Source of the DNA: Calendula officinalis
Taxonomy: Eukaryota > Streptophyta > Magnoliopsida > Asterales > Asteraceae
Reading direction: 5' to 3'
DNA: 64,000 bases
NCBI GenBank assembly: GCA_963853835.1
Contig: OY970823.1
Location: 62,691,845 to 62,755,844 of the forward strand
Numbering within the stretch: position 1 is the stretch's first letter; each line of letters opens with the position of its first letter. The notes under the pieces were generated by a model. That model made no database searches, was not told where the DNA came from, and saw only the letters and a list, made by a program, of their open reading frames with translations. A program made the translations under genes and the position numbers. Positions 34,578-46,371 of this stretch are shown here, piece after piece.

Positions 34578-37500
34578 CTATTCACTATCTTCACACTCAT
34601 CATCATCATCATCATCATCATCATCTTCTTCTTCTTCTTCTTCTTCGGATTCTTCTTCTTCTTCTTCTTCGTCGGATGTACTATACCCAAAATCACCCGC
34701 GTTGTCAGAATCATCATCGAACTCGGGACCTTCATCATCATTATTTTCATTATCCGAACCATTGCTTGAGATGTCCTCATACTCGACTGTTTCAGGTGTA
34801 GTTCTTATGATCTCAGTTGCTTCAACTTCATCTTCTTGAAAAGCAACATCTTTTTGTTGATCACCCTCTCGTACATCATCATTCCATCCACGAGCTTTAA
34901 CTTTAAATACAGTTAACCAATCAGAGTTGTTTTGTTTCAAACTCGGGTAAGGCATGAAACACACTTGAGTAGCTTGCATGGCTAAAACAAACGGCTCAAA
35001 CTTGTTGAACTTTCCTTTGTGGTTGATATCAACCAAGTTATATTGTTTGTGAACCTTCACTCCAACGTTAGGTGTTGGATCATACCAATGACATTTAAAC
35101 AATATTGTGGTTTTAATTGGGTAACCAGGGTATTCAACTTCTAAAATCTCCAATAACTTGCCATAATAATCACCAATTGGGCTACTTATACACACTCCGC
35201 TATTCATTGTTGATTTGTTCTCACCGTGGGTTTCCGTGTGAAACTTGTAACCATTGACAAAGTACATTTTATATGATTTCACCGTCCTCAATGGTCTTCT
35301 GGAAAGGTCATGTATGTACTTGTTCTTTATTTTTTTTTGACGTGCCTGTATGACAAAGAATTAACTATTTACGGAGTCTTCGAAAAGAAAAAGAAAAAAA
35401 AAAACAGATATAACACTCACATAGCTTTCAAACCAGGTAGAGAAGTGTTTATCCACTTGAGCAGCAAGATCATGTTCATTTATATCCGGAATTAGCTCTT
35501 TCAACAACTCTTCATACATGCTATACAATAATGAGAAATTAAATAACAAATGACTTAATATTAAATTGTTAATCGTGATATTAAATATTATGTACCTGAT
35601 GTAAGGTTGTATCTTAGCTTCATTTAGGAGTATGTAAGCATGTGCCGTATTGAATTCCTCTTCAGTAAACCTTCTAATCTTCAATTTCCCATATGGGCGG
35701 CCAGGATATGAAAATATAGCTAAAGTTTCGTTGTCATCATTCACTTCAGCCCCTCCATCATAATTTCGAGACACCTTTCTGTTACGTGTATGAACATCAG
35801 GCTCAAAATAGTGAGAACAAAATATTGAGGCTTCACGAAGCAAGTATGCATTACAAATCGACCCTTCCACTCTAGCTTTATTTTTGACATCTTTTTTCAA
35901 CTTGTTGAGGAATCTAAAGTATGACATTTCAGATATTAACCAATATTACCACTGAAAATTTTGTAATGCATTTTAAAGTAAAAAACATACCTTTCAAATT
36001 GATACATCCAGCGATATTGCACGGGACCCGCTATCTTCGCTTCGTATGGCAAATGTACCGGCAAATGTTCCATCGAGTTAAAAATACCCGGGACAAAGAT
36101 AGACTCTAATTTACATAGAATTATTGGAATCTCAACTTCAATCCTTTCCATGTCTTCTACAGTAATTGATGTTGAAGTTAATGTTTTGAAGAAAAGACTC
36201 AACTCTGTAACTGCTTCCCACACATTTTTTGGCAACATCTCACGAAATGCAATTGGCAACAATCTTTGCATAAATACATGACAATCGTGGCTTTTCATTC
36301 CGAACAATCTGCATGCGGTCAAATCTACACACCTCCCTAAATTTGAGACATAACCATCGGGGAAACGCAAATTCTCCACCCATTCACATATAGCTTTCTT
36401 TTGCTTTATGTCTAAAGCATAGTACGCTTTTTGATTTTCTTCGACTCCTTTTCTCTTCCTACAATAGAGTTTCAAATCCTTTCTGGCTGCTGCATTGTCT
36501 TTTGTGTTATGTTTAACATCCATTATAGTGTAAAAAAATTCTCAAAAACATTTTTCTCAATATGCATAACATCAACATTATGTCTAATGAGGTTTGTTTT
36601 CCAATAAGGCAAATCCCAAAATATGCTTCGCTTTTTCCAACCAAATTTCCCACAAGATTTATTTACTACATCGGCATTAAGTTCAGTCACTTTTAATAAA
36701 CCCATTTGTTCAATTTCCATTAATGTTTCTTCACCATTCATACTTGGAGGTGGACCTTTTGTCTCTACACGATTCTTTTTAAACTTATTCTTATCCTTTC
36801 TATATGGGTGATCAGTCTCGAGAAATCTTCTATGACAGTCAAACCATGACATCTTCTTACCATTCTCGAGCCAGAATGCTTGGGTATGTTTTCCACAATG
36901 TGGACATGCTAGCTTTCCCGAGGTTGACCATCCCGATAACATTGCATAAGCCGGAAAATCGCTAATCGTCCACATCAAAGCAGCTCTTAATTGAAAATTT
37001 TGTTTCAAAGAAACATCATAAGTTAATATGCCTTCTTCCCATAACTGCTCCAATTCAGCAACAACCGGTTGAAGGAATACATCTAGCTTATGCTTAGGGT
37101 TCGTAGGTCCGGGCACAACTGCGGTCAAAAACATGTAAGGCTCTTTCATGCACATAGAAGGTGGCAAATTATAAGGTGTTATAATAATAGGCCAAGATGA
37201 GTATTGTTTTCCAAAAGCTCCATGTGGTGCGAACCCATCTGTACAGAGACCTAATCTAACATTACGTATTTCTGCTGCAAATGAAGGATAAGTAATGTCA
37301 AAGTGCTTCCAAGATTCTGAATCGGATGGATGACACATTACACCAACATCATGTCCATGACTCCCGGCGTGCCATCGCATGGAACCGGCTGTTGCTTGTG
37401 AAGCATACAATCTCTTCAACCTTGGAGTTAGGGGAAAAAATTGCATTCTCTTAAAAGGTATACGCGAACGTGTGGACAAATTTTTGAACTCTTTATACCT

Positions 37501-38208
37501 AGAGGCATTGCAAAATTTGCACCGATCAATATCTTTATCCCCCCTCCAATACAACACACATCCTGACATGCAGCTATCAATCACCTCCATAGGTAAACCA
37601 AGTGACTGTATTAACTTTTTGCTCTCGTATAAACTATCAACCATGTTATTCTCCTCAGGTAGCCCATCATTTATCAATTGACAAATAGCATCAAAACATT
37701 GCTCAGGGATGCGATACTCTGATTTGATATTCAGTAGTCGCGCTACAGCAGATAGTTGTGTGACTTTTTTACAACCTGACCACAACTCTTTATCGGCTGC
37801 CTCTAGCATATTAAAAAATTTCTTATCTTCCTGATTTGGCTCCTCGTCAGGAGTTCTATTAATGAAAGAAGGACCCGTTGCATCCAAAACCATTTCTCTA
37901 TAATTAGGTGCAAATGTATCACCCAAGCCTATTGAGATATTATCAAATGATGTTTCGCCGTGTTTATGCCAAGACCAATAATTTTCAACAAAACCAAACT
38001 TGTACAAATGAAACTTTACCGTATCAACTTCTTGAAATGGTTTGTTCTTGCATTTTGTGCATGGACATTTTATATTATCTCCATCCATATAACTTTGTTT
38101 AGTACAAGCAAACTGGACAAATGTTTGCACACCCCTTATGAAATTTTGAGTTACATGACCGCGGTCATCGTGTCGTTCATACATCCAGTTTCTTGTATTG
38201 TTGTTCAT
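34578..38208 (-). pseudogene. CACTA TNP2-type transposase, one frame break
   Basis: Catalyses excision and insertion in complete CACTA elements. The first part (38208-36523, 561 codons) has an N-terminal transposase-associated domain with KCPCTKCKNK and then the TNP2 (Transposase_21) core up to NVDVMHIEKNVFENFF. Here the frame shifts: a TAA at 36525-36523 overlaps an ATG, and the protein resumes in another frame, consistent with a 2-base insertion just before it. Downstream exons 36523-35991, 35913-35596, 35520-35421 and 35345-34578 join in phase with introns of 75-77 bases. They encode DUF4218-like and DUF4216-like regions, about 572 residues. The C-terminus is an extreme acidic tail of Glu and Asp. 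The ATG at 38208 is the natural start. Confidence 0.88.
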
Positions 38209-38929
38209 TATATTTTATCTGCACACATATAAAAAAATTAGTCATGAAACAAATTCTGAATTGATACTTTTACAAGTTAATGGGTCATGTAATTTATGGC
38301 TCTTTATGTTGGAACAAATTTATGTACTAAATGTTCATCGATACTTTACAAGATGAAGTTGATTTATATACGTTCCTAATCACAGAATACAATAACTCAT
38401 CGATCAGCAGCTAAGAGATCAAAGTTGAAACTAACGGAATCAAAGGAAAAACTAAGAGATATAAAAATTCGAAATCACTGAAATCTCTCGACATTACCAG
38501 GTAATCAATCACACACACACATGGGGTTACTCGTAATAAAAAATACCCCAAATAAAAAGTAAGAAATTAAAGGAAAATGACGATAGCCATGATAGACCGA
38601 TATGCTTACGTGTGTAAAATTTAGGGATTTAGGGATTTAAGAGTTAGGATCACCGGTCAAATTAATTGTGAACTTCAAAAGGAGAGACATCGCCTTATTG
38701 TCATCGTCGCTGGATTGAGGTGTGGGATTCGGAATTTCAGAGAGCGGGGGTTCTTTTGATAAAAAGGAATATATAGGTGTATCCCCAAATTATTAAAAGA
38801 ATCTACTGCATTTTGATAAAAAAAAGTTGTTTTCCCATCTTTGAATTTCGAAGTCAAACGTCATAGGCTTCTTTTGAATTTAAAAATTGTCCCCAATATA
38901 TGGTTGCATAACGATTTTGTTATGTTGTA

Positions 38930-40020
38930 GACTTGCTACGGAATAAAGTTCCATAACAATTTCGACAATAGATTAGCTATGGAATTTCATTGCATATTAG
39001 CTATGGAATTTCATCACGTAGCAGATTTGCTACGAAATGAAGTTCCATGAAAATTTCGCTAGCAAATTAGCTACGGACTTTTCCCCCGTAGCAAATTAGC
39101 TACAATTTCATTTTGATAGCAATATTCCGTAGCAGAATAGTTACGGACTCTAGTTCCGTAGCAAAGTTCCGTTGCATATTAGCTATGGAATTTCATCACG
39201 TAGCAGATTTGCTACGGAATGAAGTTCCATAACAATATCGGTAGCAAATTAGCTACGGACTTTTCCCCCGTAGCAAATCAGCTACAATTTCATTTTGATA
39301 GCAATATTTCGTAGTAGAATAGTTACGGAATCTAGTTCCGTAGCAAAATTCCGTTGCATATTAGCTACAGAATTTCATCCCGTAGCAGATTTGCTACGAA
39401 ATGAAGTTCCATAACAATTTCGGTAGCAAATTAGCTACGAACTTTTCCCCCGTAGCAAATTAGCTACAATTTCATTTTCATAGCAATATTCCGTAGCAGA
39501 ATAGTTACGGAATATAGTTCCATAGCAAAATTCCGTTGCATATTAGCTACAAAACTTCATTTTGTAGCAAAATTGCTACGGAATTAAGTTCCATAACGAT
39601 TTCGGTCACAAATTAGCTACGGATTTGTTGCCCGTAGCAAATTAGCTACAATTTCATTTTCCTAGCAATATTCCGTAGCAGAATAGTTACGGAATCTAGC
39701 TCCATAGCAACATTCCGTTGCAGATTAGCTATGGATATTTTTGCCGTAGCAAATTAGCTACAGATTTCATTTTCGTAGCACCATTGCGTAGCAGAATAGT
39801 TATGGAATCAAGTTCCGTAGTATATTCCGTAGCAAATTAGCTACGTATTAAAATTCCGTAACAAAATTCCATAGCTAATCTTGGATTCGCTACGGTTTAA
39901 AATTCTGTAGCATATTCCGTAGCAAAATCGCTACGGAACCTCATTCTGTAGCATATTCCATAGCAAAATTGCTACGGAATCAAGATCGTTGCTACTTTCC
40001 GTAGCTATATAGGAATTTTC
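38930..40020. repeat. Right subterminal array with a 182-bp superunit
   Basis: The phrase gttgcatattagctatgg or a close variant starts at 38989, 39171, 39353, 39535 and 39717, an exact 182-base period over more than four copies. Within each unit the motifs GTAGCAAATT and CTACGGAA occur in both orientations, unlike the one-directional left array. From about 39830 the order becomes irregular up to the terminal repeat. Confidence 0.88.
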
Positions 40021-40031
40021 TTGTAGTGGAA

Positions 40032-41165
40032 AGAAACACAAGTAAAATTTATTATAAATCTCATGTACCCATTGTAATTTGCTAAAAATCATTCATGATA
40101 AATTATTCAAGCTTATCTATCGACTAAGAAATGTAGTCTTTATTTTGAATCACCTACTTAAAATTATTTCATTTCGTTTAACGTATTAAATTATTATTTC
40201 CTAAAAAAATGTGATGTTTAATAATACTTTTTTGTGTCCTTTTAACTAGATATAATATGGGCAAACACTTGATGAGACTTGAGAGCCGGCTATTAAATTA
40301 CCGACGGTGGTAAATATCAACGGTGATTAGTGACTACTTTGTCGCGATTGCCGCCTGCTTAAGCCTGTAAATTTGCGCAAGGACCACTCTTGGTACATGT
40401 AATATGGCTGTGGGCTTTTATCACGTGATACCACGTGCATGATCCAACATGTACACCAAAAGAAACATGTCAATTTACAAATTAATTTGGATAATTTAAA
40501 TGTGATTTAAAAGAAAAGAAGCAACTAATTATCTTTAGTTTGTATTATGATTATGATGATAGTAATTACAGCTTGAATATCACCCATAGAATAGACATGC
40601 ACAAACCAGTTTCAAACCCGGATCAGATTCAGAATGAAACTTAAAAACTGGATCGGAACTGTTTCTTCACGCTTGCCACCCAATTCACTTATATATACCC
40701 GAATCCAGTTTTAAATCAAGTTGAATCCGGTTTACCCCAAACCGATTTTCATAGCAGTTTTCCTTGATTCGATTTTCAAACCAGTTTGCCCAAATATATT
40801 CAAACCGATCCCAAACAAGCGGTTTTAAATCTAATCCGATCCGGTCCGGTATGCTTCAAAAGCTCATGACAATAGGATCAGATTCTAGAACATAATGGAC
40901 ACTCGCTATACTTTATGTTTGTTTTTATTTCGGAACGTAATTTTTTTGGAAACGACAAACGTAACTAAAAAGTAAAAAAAGTGTACCCACTTTCTGAGCT
41001 TCTAAATAACTTAGCTTGTCCCTTTAGTAACGTGTAGAAGGTAAACCTTGTTAACTGTAAACAAGAGACATGGGCTTGTGATATGAAGCTCAAACTTATT
41101 GTTAGTATTTTATGTCCAGATCGACATAGTTATATGGGCTTGGGATATGTAGCTCAAACATTTTC
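40032..41165. other. Intergenic; degenerate aaccggttt-rich stretch at 40600-40860
   Basis: No gene. The 40600-40860 stretch is unusually rich in short motifs such as aaaccggtt, ccagttt and gatccgg in both orientations, suggesting an old repeat. I cannot assign it to a family. Confidence 0.4.
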
Positions 41166-41166
41166 T

Positions 41167-41542
41167 TAAGGGGTGATTTAAGAATTTGAGATTGCATTTT
41201 GGAACATCTGCTTACGTAAATAATTTAAAATAAATGTTTGTCAAAATACTAAAAATTATCAATTATTTACGTTTTGATATCTAAAATTGAGTTTTGGAAA
41301 AGCAGACGAGATGTGCCTATTACGTTTTGAAAACTGATTATTTGTATTTTACTATTACTTAACCAAATAAATAAGTTTGTCGAATACTAAAAAATTGATT
41401 ATTTGATTATTGCAATCTTAAACGACATAATTAAATCCAAACATTATTTTCAAAATTATGTTTTGTAATCACTAATTATCTGATTATTTATTTTTAAAAA
41501 TAATAATTAATTTTCAAATAAAAAATCCCAAACATCCTCTTA
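41167..41542. mobile_element. Possible MITE with ggggtg / catcctc ends
   Basis: The left end ttaaggggtgattta and the right end caaacatcctctta are inverted versions of each other (imperfect). The interior shares the blocks aattatttacgttttgat and ttgagttttgg with the truncated copy at 63428-63592. A precise target duplication is not clear. Confidence 0.5.
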
Positions 41543-42205
41543 GTATTATAACGACTCAGCTGTCATCGATCATGTGGACATTTATAAACCTGTACACTTC
41601 CAATCGTTACGTTCTTTTGACTATTAGTTTTACTTATTCATTTAGTCCACCATAATTTTGACCAACTCTAGCTAGTTCTATAGCTTTTAATTTAGTTTCA
41701 GCAATCAAATCAAGGTATAAATTCATCTTAGCAGTATAATATGTGGCTTTTTTATATAGGAATTAATTTGTATCATATATATATTTTTTATACCACACTA
41801 TATAAGTATTCTTTCATATTGTTCAAGTAAATGATGCAATTATTATGATATATAAATTAAAAAATATGGTGTAAAAGTTACCACCTTTGTTATATATATA
41901 AAAATAAATCCATTTATTTTGATATTAGATCAAACACTTCGTTTATTTTGTGATTAGCTCAAAGTAACTTCGTTCTATACGTGAAAATACATATATAATT
42001 GTTTAAAACAAATCAAATAATAAGATTAGAAAATAGAATTTGTGAATTTCACATATCAATTATTTTATAAATAGATGATAAAATAAAAAATTTAATAACA
42101 ATCGATACAAGTTATACAACTTTTGAAAGAAAGTTAGGCCCTTCATCTTTCGTGATCATGACACTACTTGTACAAATAGATAAAAAAAAACGAGCATATA
42201 ACTAA

Positions 42206-42420
42206 GGGGCTATTTGGTAAACCTCTTAATGATTCAGTTAAGAGGTCAGACTCTTAATCGGACAGATTCAGAGCGTTTGGTAACACCTCTGAATCAACCT
42301 CTGAATCAAAATTTCAACACGTTCTGCCTCTTAATCGGACAGATGTCAGGGAAAGTCTGAATCTTTCAGACCTCTTTCTCATTTAGATCTTAATCATTTA
42401 GATGCTACCGTACAATATCT
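42206..42420. mobile_element. Possible MITE end (ggggctatttggtaaac type)
   Basis: The phrases ctaaggggctatttggtaa, cttaatcggacagattcag and cctctgaatca repeat within the segment in direct and inverted copies. This resembles one terminal half of a plant inverted-repeat MITE. No matching right end was found. Confidence 0.4.
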
Positions 42421-42824
42421 AGGGAAAAAATTTCAAAATGAGAAGAGGTGGGATAATATATGGGCCAACCAACCGAAAGCTTATTTTTAACTTTTTGTTT
42501 TGGCTTTTCCTTATTTATAGATTCTTGTAAAAACTGGTTCAATTATAACATCTAACATGCTTTGTCCTATATAAAGCTTAGTTTTTCAAATTATAAATAG
42601 AAAACAAACCGGTGATTACGGAAAATACCAACAATCACCGGAAACATAAATGGACCTACAGGTATAAAACATAAAACAGAAAATTAATTAACCATGAATT
42701 TGACCATAATATAATAGTAGCACACACATTTGATATGTGTTTAGCTTATAATCTGGAAAACAGACCATTATAGAGCATCAATGAAAAATCTCATACATTT
42801 ATGTGCATGTTAGTAATAGCTCTT

Positions 42825-42936
42825 AGGGCTGTCATTAAGAAGGTTAAATAACAAAAGACAACCCCCTGAATTTTAAGAATATTATTTTTTAATCAATATA
42901 CAAGTTTTTTATACATTAGTGTCATCACAAAACCCT
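42825..42936 (-). repeat. Short dispersed element, copy 2 (inverted relative to 23913)
   Basis: The reverse complement of 23913-24015 aligns closely. Shared blocks are ccccctgaattttaag, attattttttaatcaatat and acaagttttttatacatta. One end reads agggctgtcattaag. Confidence 0.6.
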
Positions 42937-43492
42937 ATATTTAATTACCCTTGAAACATGGCTTTATAATCAAACAAAAACATTCACACCCGAATGATTA
43001 ATAAAGATATTTATGTTTTAACTAAATTGCCTTCAAACTCGACTCTAAACAAGTTGACCTTTTATTGACCAACTCAGAACTCAGGGCTTGGCTCGATCAA
43101 GTTGAGATTTTGGTTAACCTTGAAGGCATGTTAATTGTTACTTTATCTTCTAAAAGTCATGCTTATATAATTACGGTAAGACATAATGTTCGATTAGTAA
43201 GTTCATAATTAAGTTATTGTTTCCCTTATCGGATGCAACATGATTTTATTTTGGGAACTGAAGATACAACTGGAATTGATGTAGTTATCATAGTTTAATA
43301 ATCACATTGAATACATAAACACTTGATTAAAAAAATCAATTAGCTAATAAATATGCTACTACATCTCAAACGGATGCATTAAACTTGAATAGAGAAATAC
43401 AAATCAAACTACGTGATTAAAAACTGCTTAGAGAACAGTTTCAGATAGATACATTACGTGATAAATCGATCGATTGATCGAATGCGTATTAG

Positions 43493-44176
43493 TCAATCAA
43501 AAGTATGCTTCAAAAATTTGCGAATGCTCTTCATGAAACCTGCTTCATGTTCTAGTTTTTTCTCCTTGTGTTGGTGCACCAAATCAGTCTTCACCTTCTC
43601 GCCATCGGACTTATGTTTCCTGATCGGTATGTCATTGTTACCATGCTGGATGTGGTGGTGGTACTTGTGGCGGTGTTGATGGTGACCGGAATTGCGCTTA
43701 AACTTCATCCGATTCATCGTAGTTTGACGGTGAAGATTCTGTGCATCAACGTTACCATTTCCACCGGAAAGAATCATTTCGTTTCCTTGCGAGATCCCGG
43801 ATCGAGGTACGACGAACGGATTTAGGAAGTGCCTGTACGGACGACGGTGAGCGGAACGCGGAACTCGAGATTCATCGAAGTGACGTTTGATCGCATGAAA
43901 TTTAGCCAAATCTGGACGCGGTGTTAAATCGACTTTAAACATCCAATCGTTCTTCGTTTGCTGTACATGATCGGTTGCATCAGTTTCCGATTTCGTCGTT
44001 TCCGTCGGTAGAACAATATCATCTGAATCTTCTGCGGCGGATTCCGGTTGAGATTTGATATCATCGCAAGCCTCAACGACGGGATTATTGGTTGGCGTTG
44101 TATCTAAGGAGATACGAGCGGTGGAGACGGCGAATAACAAGGTGAAAACGGTGACGGCGGCGAAGTTTCTCTCCAT
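43493..44176 (-). CDS. Secreted His-rich small protein, function unknown (227 aa)
   Basis: An intronless ORF. I take the Met at 44176, which opens a signal peptide (MERNFAAVTVFTLLFAVSTA, then cleavage before or near RIS). The longer frame would begin at 44248, but that Met lies upstream of a TATAAA at 44237-44232, so it should not be in the mRNA. Mature protein: an acidic N-terminal part, a central block around WMFKVDLTPRPDLAKFHAIK, a strongly basic and His-rich stretch (HHQHRHKYHHHIQH) and a Lys-rich tail ending HTFD. No enzyme motif, membrane segment beyond the signal, or Cys pairs (only one Cys). It could be a metal-binding apoplastic protein or a peptide precursor; neither is shown. I do not recognise the family. 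Confidence 0.7.
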   Translation of the reverse strand: MERNFAAVTVFTLLFAVSTARISLDTTPTNNPVVEACDDIKSQPESAAEDSDDIVLPTETTKSETDATDHVQQTKNDWMFKVDLTPRPDLAKFHAIKRHFDESRVPRSAHRRPYRHFLNPFVVPRSGISQGNEMILSGGNGNVDAQNLHRQTTMNRMKFKRNSGHHQHRHKYHHHIQHGNNDIPIRKHKSDGEKVKTDLVHQHKEKKLEHEAGFMKSIRKFLKHTFD

Positions 44177-44231
44177 TGTAATCGGAGTTATGCTGTGCGG
44201 TTTGAATTTGGAAATTGGAAAATGGGGCAAG

Positions 44232-44237
44232 TTTATA
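44232..44237 (-). promoter_or_regulatory. TATA box of the His-rich secreted protein gene
   Basis: Minus-strand TATAAA about 55 bases before the ATG at 44176, giving a short leader of roughly 25-30 bases. It decides the choice of start codon. Confidence 0.6.
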
Positions 44238-44379
44238 GAAGGCATCATTGGTGATAACGGGCAGCGGGCATTTCGGAGTACCCTCCACGTGATAGGATTT
44301 TGGTGTGTGTAGAATCTGAGTGCCGTTGGAATTATTGGATGTAGGAAAAATTATTAAAACCAAGTCTTCACATACGAAA

Positions 44380-45358
44380 TTTTAAATTACATTGAACCTA
44401 AAACAAGTATGAAATAGATTTTTGCCTACCAATATAAAATGTTGGATTTGTTTTGAAAAAAAATTATTTTGTACCGATGATAGTCTTACCAACGTTGTTG
44501 ATCTTAAATTGGTTAAATTTTTCTTGCATTATTAAAATCTAGCTTGAAGTTTCTAAAGCAACATTTATATTATGCGGTTCTTCTGTTGTCAAAAGGCATA
44601 TCCATAAATATAGATTAGAAGATACTTTACTCTTTGTAAAGACCTCTTTGTGTGGATCTTTGTGACGAGTTAAAATATGTGTGACCCATTAGTTTTATTT
44701 TCTTATATCATCTTTTGATTTTATCATTTGTCAGGAACAACTAAGTATGTATATAAATAAACACAAATAATAAATACTAATATCATTTTGTAATTGGGAA
44801 CCAATCGGGTAAAGAACCATGTTTTGTGCTAGAGTTAAGTGGGCTCTCTAACTTTTTATAGTTTGGGCTTAACTAGGCATAGGATTCAATCTTTTCTAGA
44901 CAGATCTCTCGTGGATCCAATATATGTGAAACTACGTATGAGCCATCCATGCCTAGAAGTTAGAACCAAGCTATGGGCTATTTCTAAACCAGGGCTTTAC
45001 TAGTATTTCTTTTTAATATGCTTTTAGAAGACCTCTCTGAAAATCTGTGAGTGAAAATATGTATATATGAGACGTGTGTCCATGCATATAAAAATAGACG
45101 CAGATTAATACATGTGAGTATGTAATTGAACGTGTATGAAAATTTGTAGATGTGGCATGTGTGTGCGAGGATGTAGTGAGTATGCAAAACATGTAAATAT
45201 GTATATGTGGCATGTGTGCGCAATGGTGAGTATGTAAAAGGATAAACATGATCGCATATTCCTCAAAGTTCCTAATTTGAAGAAAGTCAAGAAAGAAGCA
45301 CGTTGGGCATAGAAAACTTAAAGTCATTAATACCTCATTCAATATTCTTCACAAAGAG
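44380..45358. other. Intergenic; degenerate gtgagtatgta / tggcatgtgtg repeats at 45050-45240
   Basis: AT-rich, no gene. The 45050-45240 part has loosely repeated blocks gagtatgtaa and atgtggcatgtgtg spaced roughly 50-65 bases apart. The short minus ORFs there, rich in His and Tyr, are products of this repeat. Confidence 0.45.
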
Positions 45359-45720
45359 GTTTTTAACATGACCCAAAACATCACATCTTTGGAATAAAAT
45401 CAAGTTGGAAAAGGAAATCCAATTAGGGGGAGAAGGCAATCAATGCATCGGAAACATTTCTTATCCTACGGTTGTGAAACCATGACAAACATTATGGGAC
45501 AATATCAGGACATTGACTTTTTATTCTCCATCAAAAGGCTTCTAACACGACCCATAACATACCCTTAATACTAACGGTATTGTGTAGCCGTATGAAGAAG
45601 CCCTTGAGGGAGAGCAAACAGTCAATGCATCGGAAAACATTTTTTATTTAACTTGTAGTGAAATCATGACAAATTATATCGAACACAATCAAGACATTGA
45701 CTTTCTGTTCTCCATCGACA
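45359..45720. repeat. Two tandem units (about 178 and 184 bp) left of the copia element
   Basis: Units begin at 45359 and 45537, each with ttctaacacgaccca- or tttaacatgaccca-type starts, then gagagcaa or gagaaggcaa, tcaatgcatcggaaa, gtgaaaccatgacaaa and gacattgac followed by ttctccatc. A third related unit lies right of the copia element at 55764-55940. Confidence 0.75.
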
Positions 45721-45722
45721 GG

Positions 45723-46339
45723 TGTCAGGATCGATTAACTATAAACAAGTTAATAAACACCTTAGATCTAATTGATGATAGAAGTTGCAGCGGATCAACA
45801 CTATATCAATATATTAAGAACAATGAACTGTAAATAATATGCGAAAGTATTAAGAACACAGTTTCACAAAAAGCTTCAATGTATATTATTGAGTTAACAA
45901 TACACACGTACGTTTACAATTCGTAAGGAACTATTTATAATAGTCCTTGAAGCTAAACTATTTACCCTAGTTATTCTAGGACTTGATTTACATCGAATAA
46001 TAATAATATACATTGATTTACATTCTATAACTATCTATACGAAGATCTCGGACTTGATATTCTTCAAAAACGCGTTGTCAGTAGTAAAACTAATCACCAG
46101 TAGTAAATATGTAACATCAGTAGTAAGTCTGGTGATCAGTAGTAAGTCCATAATCAACGTCAGTAGTAACTACAATGATCAGTAGTATCTTCAATCTTTT
46201 CATGATCAGTAGTAACTTAGTTATAGTGAACACCAGCATCAACTTCATCAGTAGTAAATGTTTCTGCCCCATCAGTACTAAATAAGATCAGTACTAACTG
46301 CAGCATCAGTAATAAGTTGATCTGTGTTTTGCTCCAACA
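45723..46339 (-). repeat. 3' LTR of copia element
   Basis: U3 (46339 leftward to about 45905) holds eleven copies of an atcagtagtaa-like motif between 46079 and 46320. The TATA box TATAAATAG follows at 45939-45931 (minus). No difference to the 5' LTR was noticed by eye. Confidence 0.95.
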
Positions 46340-46371
46340 ATCTCCCCCTAAACTTATTGATCATCTTTTAA

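Larger units (their letters stand above)
32678..40028 (-). mobile_element. Complete CACTA (En/Spm-type) DNA transposon, 7351 bp
   Basis: Both ends carry the perfect 13-bp terminal inverted repeat CACTACAAGAAAA, and the 3-bp duplication gaa flanks it (32675-32677 and 40029-40031). Genes read on the minus strand: a TNP2-type transposase (38208-34578) and a second, partial gene (34107-33548). Extended subterminal repeats lie on both sides (about 32700-33425 and 38930-40020), as expected for binding sites of the element's own DNA-binding protein. The transposase has one frame break, so this copy is probably not autonomous. Confidence 0.95.

Noticed and set aside
38930..40020. Idea that 182 = 7 x 26 links the two CACTA arrays
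   Set aside because: The spacing of TAGC motifs inside the 182-bp unit is mostly 13 and 28-29, not 26, so the ratio is probably coincidence.
44177..44248. Upstream Met of the His-rich protein ORF (44248)
   Set aside because: It lies upstream of the TATA box; the Met at 44176 opens a normal signal peptide.
45013..45342. Minus ORFs rich in His, Tyr and Thr
   Set aside because: Products of degenerate tgtgcatgtg-type repeats; no start or homology signal.
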